Assembly: GCA_052388025.1 (NCBI GenBank)
Contig: JBQTIP010000323.1
Span: forward strand, 1 to 26,207
Origin: JBQTIP01 sp052388025
GTDB taxonomy: Bacteria > Actinomycetota > UBA4738 > HRBIN12
Direction: 5' to 3'
DNA length: 26,207 bases
The notes below the pieces were generated by a model. That model was not told the DNA's origin and did not search any database. It saw nothing but the letters and a program-made list of their open reading frames with translations. This document shows positions 21,555 to 26,207 of the stretch, in pieces. The position numbers and the translations under genes are program-made. How positions within the stretch are numbered: position 1 is the first letter of the stretch; each line of letters starts with the position of its first letter.

Positions 21555-22967
21555 ATGGCTGTCAGCCAGCAGGAACACCTCGAGGAACTCGACAAGGGCT
21601 ACCGCTTCGACTGGAAGGACGCGGATCACTCCGTCTTCGAGCCCAAGCGGGGACTGTCGCCGGCCGTCGTCGAGGAGATCTCCTCGCTCAAGAGCGAGCC
21701 CGACTGGATGCGGAAGTTCCGCCTGAAGGCCCTGAAGCACTTCGACGCCCGCCCGATGCCCTGGTGGGGCGCCGACCTGTCCGACATCGACTTCCAGAAC
21801 ATCTACTACTTCATCCGATCCACCGAGAAGCAGGCGAAGAACTGGGAGGACCTCCCCGAGGACATCAAGGGCACCTGGGACAAGCTCGGGATCCCCGAGG
21901 CGGAGAAGAAGTACCTCGGCGGCGTCAGTGCGCAGTACGAGAGCGAAGTCGTCTACCACAAGATCAAGAAGGAGCTCGACGACATCGGGGTCCTGTTCAC
22001 CGACATGGACTCCGCCCTGCGCGACCATCCCGATCTCGTGAAGGAGTACTTCGGCACGCTAATCCCGGCGAACGACAACAAGTTCGCGGCGCTGAACACG
22101 GCCGTGTGGTCGGGCGGCTCGTTCATCTACGTTCCGCCGGGCGTGCAGGTCGACATCCCGCTCCAGGCCTACTTCCGGATCAACGCGGAGAACAAGGGCC
22201 AGTTCGAGCGGACGCTGATCATCGCCGACGAGGGCTCATACGTGCACTACGTGGAGGGCTGCTCGGCGCCGATCTACACGAGCGACAGCCTGCACTCGGC
22301 CGTTGTCGAGATCATCGTGAAGAAGGGCGCGCGGGTTCGCTACACGACCATCCAGAACTGGTCGACGAACGTCTACAACCTTGTGACCAAGCGGGCCGCC
22401 GCGTACGAGGACTCCGTGATGGAGTGGATCGACGGGAACATCGGCTCGAAGGTCACGATGAAGTACCCCTCGATCTACCTGCTCGGCAAGGGCGCTCGCG
22501 GCGAGGTCCTTTCGGTGGCCTACGCCGGCAAGGGGATGCACACCGATGCCGGCGGCAAGGCCGTGCACGCGGCCCCCTACACCACATCGATCATCAACTC
22601 GAAGTCGGTGTCGAAGGACGGCGGGCGCACCGGCTACCGGGGCCTGGTCCGCGTCGAGCCCGACGCTCACCACGCGAAGTCCACGGTCCGCTGCGACGCG
22701 CTGATCCTCGATGAGGACTCGCGCTCGGACACCTACCCGTACATAGAGGTGGAGGAGGACACTGCCGCCCTCGCCCACGAGGCCACGGTGTCGAAGGTCG
22801 GCGAGGACCAGCTCTTCTACCTGATGAGCCGGGGCCTGTCGGAGGTAGACGCCACCGCGATGATCGTGAACGGGTTCATCGAGCCCATCACCCGCGAGCT
22901 CCCGATGGAGTACGCGGTCGAGCTGAACCGACTGGTCGAGCTCCAGATGGAGGGCTCGGTCGGGTAG
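21555..22967 (+). CDS. sufB: Fe-S cluster assembly scaffold protein SufB
   Basis: 470 residues, the normal length. SufB, with SufC and SufD, forms the scaffold on which Fe-S clusters are built. Family blocks are DWMRKFRLKALKHFDARPMPWWG near the N-terminus, NTAVWSGGSFIYVPPGVQVDIPLQAYFRIN, HYVEGCSAPIY, and the C-terminal beta-helix end STVRCDALILDEDSRSDTYP, whose cysteine corresponds to the assembly Cys of SufB. I use ATG 21555, which has GGAGG six bases upstream; ATG 21540 is also in frame. sufC and sufD normally follow sufB; here an insertion sequence begins 20 bp after the stop, and even before that insertion the next gene was a convergent mazF. Confidence 0.95.
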   Translation: MAVSQQEHLEELDKGYRFDWKDADHSVFEPKRGLSPAVVEEISSLKSEPDWMRKFRLKALKHFDARPMPWWGADLSDIDFQNIYYFIRSTEKQAKNWEDLPEDIKGTWDKLGIPEAEKKYLGGVSAQYESEVVYHKIKKELDDIGVLFTDMDSALRDHPDLVKEYFGTLIPANDNKFAALNTAVWSGGSFIYVPPGVQVDIPLQAYFRINAENKGQFERTLIIADEGSYVHYVEGCSAPIYTSDSLHSAVVEIIVKKGARVRYTTIQNWSTNVYNLVTKRAAAYEDSVMEWIDGNIGSKVTMKYPSIYLLGKGARGEVLSVAYAGKGMHTDAGGKAVHAAPYTTSIINSKSVSKDGGRTGYRGLVRVEPDAHHAKSTVRCDALILDEDSRSDTYPYIEVEEDTAALAHEATVSKVGEDQLFYLMSRGLSEVDATAMIVNGFIEPITRELPMEYAVELNRLVELQMEGSVG

Positions 22968-22987
22968 CGGCCTCGGCCCGCCGCTAG

Positions 22988-23002
22988 GAGACCGCTGAAC
23001 AA
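22988..23002 (+). repeat. Left terminal inverted repeat of the IS
   Basis: GAGACCGCTGAACAA, immediately inside the left CTAG. It matches the complement of the right end at 12 of 15 positions, with the inner nine bases GCTGAACAA identical. Confidence 0.85.
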
Positions 23003-23135
23003 ACGGTATCTGGGAAGCCGACCCGCCACGCCCGGGCCACGGAGTTCTTTGGCGAACGAGTGAGTTGAATCTTCCCGGCGAGGCGAAAGCCCGGCGTGGT
23101 CATCGCTGGCAGAATCGTTGCTTCCGCCCGGCCCG

Positions 23136-24656
23136 TCACGTTGCCAGGACCCATCCTCCCTGGTGGTTCAAGCCCAGGTTGATCAGCCTGCGGAGGTTGA
23201 TCGCGGCGACACGAAGGGACAGGCCCAGTTGGTTGCGGGCAACGCCGCGGTACCGGACCCTGCGGTGGCCGCCGGCCACGAGCCAGGCGATGGACCGCTC
23301 GACCATCGGTCGGTGCCGGCGGTAGGAATCCTGGAACTCCTCGGCCTCGGCTTCTCGACGGGCGGTGAGCAACAGATCGTGGTGTGGGTGCAGTTTGATC
23401 GTCCGTCCCTGCCTCGACCGGGTGCACCGCTCGCGCAGGGGGCAGCCCCGGCACCTCGGGCCGAAGACGGCACGACCGTGGGGGGTGATCGGGACGGTGG
23501 TGCCCCGCGGGCAAGTCACGGTGCCGACGGAGGTGTCGATGGTGAAGTCGTCGATGGTGAACCCGTCGGGGACGGCTGGGCGCACGGGGATCGGCTTGAT
23601 CACCGCGTGGTGCTCCGCCTGCTCGAGCGCGGCCCGCACCTCGCCCGAGCCGTAGGCCGAGTCGGCCAGCACCTCCAGCCCCGGCTCCTCGCCGGCGAGC
23701 AGGGCCACGCCCGTAGGCCCATCGGCGGCGTTGGCCGGAGTAAGGGAAGCGGCGGTGACGATCCCGGTCTCCGGCTCCACGGCCAGGTGCGCCTTGTACC
23801 CGTCGCGGTAGGTGGACCGGCTCTTGTGCATGTGGCGGGCCTCGGGATCGACCGTGGAGATCACCCGGTCGGGCGCCACGCGGACCGCGATCCGCCAGGT
23901 CCCCTCGGTCTCGCCGGGCTCCACGTCCTGTCCGGCCACCAGGGCCAGCAGCCCCACGGCCTGTTGCTGCTCCGGGGTGAGCTCCGCGACGTCCAGCGCC
24001 TCGGTCAGCGCGAGGGCATCGCCCACCAGGGCGCTCACCAGGTGCTCCTTGGCCACGGGGTCATCCCAGGCGATGACCGGCTTGGCCCCGGCGTCGTAGT
24101 CGTGGGCACGGAGTTCGACCGTCGTTGCGGCGGGGACCTCCCGGCGGACCCGGCGGATGGACGAGATCAGCTGGGTCACGGTGTCCTGGGTGGCTACGGC
24201 GTCATCGAGCAGCGTGGAGTCGAGCGCCCGGCGGGTCTTCCCCTTGAGGACTCCGGTGGCCTCGACCACGGCCCGGACGGCGTCGAAGATCCGCTCCGGG
24301 CGCTTCGAGGCCCGCAAGCGGGTCCGCCAGTACGTGAGGACCGAGGGATGGAACCCTTCGTCGTCAAGGGCCAGGCCGCAGGCCACCTTCCAGCTGATCC
24401 GGTCCTTGAGGGCCCGGGCCGCGTCGCGGTCGGACAGGCCCTCCAGGGCCTGGAGCACCATCACGGTGGCGATGACGTCAGCGGGGACCGAGGGGCGGCC
24501 CCGCCCTGAAGGGAACAGGTCGGCGAACATCTCGCCGGGGAACAGCTCGTGGCGGTGCTCGGCCAGGAACGCCTCGACGGTGCCCTCCGGAACGAGCCGT
24601 CGGCACAGGGCCGCGGCATCGAGAAGCTCACGGTTTGGATCGCTGTGTCCTTGCAT
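23136..24656 (-). CDS. IS1182-family transposase (DDE type)
   Basis: 506 residues from ATG 24656. The N-terminus MQGHSDPNRELLDAAALCRRL and the segment FADLFPSGRGRPSVPADVIATVMVLQALEGLSDRDAARAL are typical of IS1182 (DUF772) transposases. The probable catalytic triad is Asp in ALDSTLLDDAV, Asp in EVLADSAYG, and Glu in MVERSIAWLVAGGHRRVRYRG. A Cys-rich insertion (CPRGTTV, CRGCPLRERC) before the final block could bind zinc. An ATG at 24695 is in frame and also possible; neither has a ribosome site. The reading frame is full-length with no disruption. Confidence 0.92.
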   Translation of the reverse strand: MQGHSDPNRELLDAAALCRRLVPEGTVEAFLAEHRHELFPGEMFADLFPSGRGRPSVPADVIATVMVLQALEGLSDRDAARALKDRISWKVACGLALDDEGFHPSVLTYWRTRLRASKRPERIFDAVRAVVEATGVLKGKTRRALDSTLLDDAVATQDTVTQLISSIRRVRREVPAATTVELRAHDYDAGAKPVIAWDDPVAKEHLVSALVGDALALTEALDVAELTPEQQQAVGLLALVAGQDVEPGETEGTWRIAVRVAPDRVISTVDPEARHMHKSRSTYRDGYKAHLAVEPETGIVTAASLTPANAADGPTGVALLAGEEPGLEVLADSAYGSGEVRAALEQAEHHAVIKPIPVRPAVPDGFTIDDFTIDTSVGTVTCPRGTTVPITPHGRAVFGPRCRGCPLRERCTRSRQGRTIKLHPHHDLLLTARREAEAEEFQDSYRRHRPMVERSIAWLVAGGHRRVRYRGVARNQLGLSLRVAAINLRRLINLGLNHQGGWVLAT

Positions 24657-24706
24657 GCACGAATTGTGGAAGACCCACGGGCCGACCGCGAGCATCGCGA
24701 CGTGAA

Positions 24707-24721
24707 TTGTTCAGCAGCGTC
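24707..24721 (-). repeat. Right terminal inverted repeat of the IS
   Basis: Read on the minus strand this is GACGCTGCTGAACAA, immediately inside the right CTAG (24722-24725). It is the transposase-proximal end; the transposase ATG begins about 50 bp inward. Confidence 0.85.
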
Positions 24722-25042
24722 CTAGTACCGGATCTCCAAGGCGAAGCGCAGAGCGCGGTCGAGGAGCGGGAGCTTCGAGGGATCGAGTGATCCCACAGGC
24801 TGCGGATCGATGCGAGACTTCCGAACCGTCAGAAGACCGTCGCAGGCGATGGCGGACTCCTCCCGCAGACCTTCTTCCGGACCGATCGGCACCTCGGAGT
24901 CGATGCCACGGACGGTCGTCGTGACCGGTGCGACCACCACCGAGGTCAGGACGGGTATGGCGTCATCCCGCGTGAGGATCACGGCAGGCCGACGCCCGGC
25001 ACGCGGGCCCAGATCGGCCCAGTAGACCTCCCCCCGCCTCAC
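24722..25042 (-). CDS. mazF: MazF/PemK-family toxin endoribonuclease
   Basis: 106 residues. MazF toxins cut single-stranded mRNA at short sequence motifs when their antitoxin is lost. RRGEVYWADLGPRAGRRPAVIL near the N-terminus is the family hallmark, followed by VVVAPVTTTVRG and the strand-helix end LLDRALRFALEIRY. The GTG at 25042 overlaps the antitoxin stop by four bases (GTGA), the usual coupling. The upstream extension of the frame lies within the antitoxin gene. The stop codon TAG is formed by bases of the CTAG target of the adjacent IS, so the toxin is intact. The target motif cannot be predicted. Confidence 0.9.
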   Translation of the reverse strand: MRRGEVYWADLGPRAGRRPAVILTRDDAIPVLTSVVVAPVTTTVRGIDSEVPIGPEEGLREESAIACDGLLTVRKSRIDPQPVGSLDPSKLPLLDRALRFALEIRY

Positions 25043-25284
25043 CGCGGCGGAAGGATCTCGGCCGCGAGGTCCTCGCCGGCCTCCACGATCCACGCCTCCT
25101 GGGGTACACGCCGGTAGGACTCCACCAGCCTGCGCACGGCCTGCGCCTCATCGCCCGCCTCTAGCAAAGCGCGGACGCCGCGGCGGATGAGCTCGCTCCG
25201 GCTGGCTCCCTCCCCCCGGGCGACCCGGTCGAGCGCCGCCACGAGCTCGTCGTCGAGCTGCACGATGACCTGCCTACGCGCCAC
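25039..25284 (-). CDS. mazE: MazE-like ribbon-helix-helix antitoxin
   Basis: 81 residues from GTG 25284. The N-terminus VARRQVIVQLDDELVAALD is a ribbon-helix-helix DNA-binding domain, with the strand RQVIVQL and helix SRSELIRRGVRALLEAG. The C-terminal acidic tail (EAWIVEAGEDLAAEILPP) is the type that wraps a MazF dimer and blocks it. A GTG at 25302 is in frame but would add a non-homologous-looking MCYRAC. TATCGT ends six bases before GTG 25284, so a leaderless message is possible. It should bind its own promoter and repress the pair. Confidence 0.85.
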   Translation of the reverse strand: MARRQVIVQLDDELVAALDRVARGEGASRSELIRRGVRALLEAGDEAQAVRRLVESYRRVPQEAWIVEAGEDLAAEILPPR

Positions 25285-25301
25285 GCACGCACGATAGCAC
25301 A

Positions 25302-25319
25302 CATATGGGATATCATATG
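25302..25319. promoter_or_regulatory. Candidate mazEF promoter-operator
   Basis: CATATGGGATATCATATG is AT-rich in an otherwise GC-rich region. It has two copies of the palindrome CATATG with GATATC between them. On the minus strand TATGAT (25317-25312) is a -10-like hexamer. Paired short palindromes are the normal binding sites for dimers of ribbon-helix-helix antitoxins. Confidence 0.5.
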
Positions 25320-25336
25320 GTCCACCCGGGCCGCCA

Positions 25337-26207
25337 TCACGGCGGTGCTCGCTCCTCCAGCACCGATCCGTCCGGCCGTCTAAACACCGGCCAGCCGCCC
25401 GCGAGCTCGAGCCGGAAGCCCCCGGGCTGATGGACCATCCGGTGGTGGCGCCGGCACAGCAGCACGAGGTTCGGAAGAGCCGTCGGTCCGCCGTCGGCCC
25501 AGTGGACGACGTGGTGCGCGTCGCACCACGTGTGGGGCCGGTCGCAGCCCGGGAACCGGCAGTGGCGGTCGCGAACGATCACGGCCCGCCGTATGGCGGG
25601 TGACACGACGGGCGTCCGCCGACCGACGTCCAGCGGCTCCGACCGCCCGGCCATCACGACGCGCATGACCGACGCATCGCACGCCAACCGCCGCGCCGCC
25701 TCGGGGTGGATCGGGCCCACGTGATCCAGCTCGCTGGTCCCGCCTGAGGCGCCATGGATGGTATCGGCGCCGACGGTCACCGTGACGTGCGGTCGTTCCC
25801 CGGCCACGCTCGGCCGCTCGGCCAGGTCCAGCCACTGGCGGCAGATCTCAGCCAGCGCGTCGGCCCGTCGCTGCGCCGGCGTTCGGTCGTCGTCCTCGCC
25901 GCGAGACCGGGACTCGGCGTCGAGCACGGCACTCAACGCCGTCAACAGGGTCTCTCCGGTCTCGGGATCGAGATCGCCATCGACCCGCACCATGCCGAGG
26001 AACGAGACCGATGCGTGGAGCCGCCGCCGCTCTCTCTGCTTGTCGTCCCCTTCGAGCGCGCGCTCCCTCTCGACCGCCTGGCGCCAGTACGCCGCGACCC
26101 GCTGGAGGTCGTTCATCGAATGGATCCGTGCGGCCTCGACGAGCTGCGCCTCGGACCGCCGGAAGGCCGAGGGGTCGGCGTCCCGGGCCGCCACCAGCAC
26201 TCGCACC
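25337..26207 (-). CDS. DUF222/HNH endonuclease-domain protein, 5' end outside window
   Basis: At least 289 residues; the N-terminal part is cut by the window edge, since DUF222 proteins are usually longer and no ribosome site marks a start here. The visible part has the end of the DUF222 helical domain (RRSEAQLVEAARIHSMNDLQ, YWRQAVERERALEGDDKQR) and a C-terminal HNH nuclease domain: HCRFPGCDRPHTWC, DAHHVVHWADGGPT, and NLVLLCRRHHRMVH, with the four zinc-binding cysteines and catalytic histidines present. This family is greatly expanded in actinobacteria, sometimes within 13E12-type repeats, and its role is not established. A short hairpin CCGCC-ATCAC-GGCGG (25331-25345) overlaps the stop. Confidence 0.88.
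   Translation of the reverse strand, partial: VRVLVAARDADPSAFRRSEAQLVEAARIHSMNDLQRVAAYWRQAVERERALEGDDKQRERRRLHASVSFLGMVRVDGDLDPETGETLLTALSAVLDAESRSRGEDDDRTPAQRRADALAEICRQWLDLAERPSVAGERPHVTVTVGADTIHGASGGTSELDHVGPIHPEAARRLACDASVMRVVMAGRSEPLDVGRRTPVVSPAIRRAVIVRDRHCRFPGCDRPHTWCDAHHVVHWADGGPTALPNLVLLCRRHHRMVHQPGGFRLELAGGWPVFRRPDGSVLEERAPP

Larger units (their letters stand above)
22988..24721 (-). mobile_element. IS1182-like insertion sequence
   Basis: A complete 1734-bp element with one transposase gene on the minus strand, imperfect 15-bp terminal inverted repeats (12 of 15 match) and a flanking direct repeat CTAG (22984-22987 and 24722-24725) consistent with a 4-bp target duplication. CTAG is itself a palindrome. 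Between the left end and the transposase stop (23003-23135) there is about 130 bp with no gene. The element appears intact and could still be mobile. It separates sufB from mazF. Confidence 0.88.

Noticed and set aside
23003..23135. A possible passenger gene between the left IS end and the transposase stop
   Set aside because: Only about 130 bp, with no start plus ribosome site and no recognisable product.
23118..24509. A 463-codon plus-strand frame inside the IS
   Set aside because: It mirrors the transposase; a second IS gene in this family is not expected and the frame has no recognisable domain.
1..26207. CRISPR arrays, tRNA or rRNA genes, phage genes
   Set aside because: No regularly spaced repeats, no tRNA-like cloverleaf or rRNA segments noticed, and no phage structural proteins.

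Overview
The window is about 26.2 kb of very GC-rich DNA (most third codon positions are G or C), probably from a member of the Actinomycetota, most likely an uncultured lineage. The signs are a CsoR-type copper repressor, GTG starts, an apparently leaderless gene, a CysA2-like sulfurtransferase ending, and a DUF222/HNH protein at the right edge. The phylum call is an inference from gene content and style; there is no rRNA or other marker gene here.

Layout. (1) 51-363, minus strand: a small two-helix membrane protein whose frame appears broken by one base. (2) 465-6889, plus strand: a copper-stress operon. A near-consensus promoter is overlapped by a CsoR operator, followed by csoR, a CPC-type CopA ATPase, a second P1B ATPase with a His/Cys-rich N-terminus and altered CPD and DKTRT motifs, a CnoX-like thioredoxin-TPR protein and a methyltransferase. 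(3) 12473-6919, minus strand: lpdA, E1-alpha, E1-beta, E2 and lipB, encoding a complete 2-oxoacid dehydrogenase complex plus the octanoyltransferase that starts its lipoylation. It diverges across 47 bp from gcvT, whose glycine-cleavage system uses the same lipoamide dehydrogenase. (4) 13632-14330, minus: an unknown lipoprotein. (5) 14424-17897, plus: a cobalamin riboswitch followed by btuF, btuC and btuD; BtuD carries an extra C-terminal domain of about 140 residues. (6) 19792-17867, minus: a NarL-type response regulator and a soluble histidine kinase with a receiver-like N-terminus that has Glu at the phospho-acceptor site. (7) 19877-22967, plus: iron-sulfur and sulfur genes: sufT, a short upstream ORF with tandem cysteine codons, a thiosulfate sulfurtransferase, a strong 16-bp hairpin, and a solitary sufB. 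(8) 22984-24725: an IS1182-like insertion sequence flanked by CTAG duplications. (9) 25284-24722, minus: a mazE/mazF pair whose mazF stop codon lies in the CTAG target. (10) 25337-26207, minus: a DUF222/HNH protein cut by the window edge.

Themes. Copper export, thiol protection, Fe-S assembly, sulfur transfer and lipoylation are adjacent. Copper attacks Fe-S clusters, and lipoate synthesis needs both Fe-S clusters and sulfur, so the grouping is biologically sensible, but a shared regulon is not shown. The strongest new candidates are the cysteine-codon attenuator before the sulfurtransferase (20371-20520), the unusual second P1B ATPase, and the BtuD C-terminal domain.
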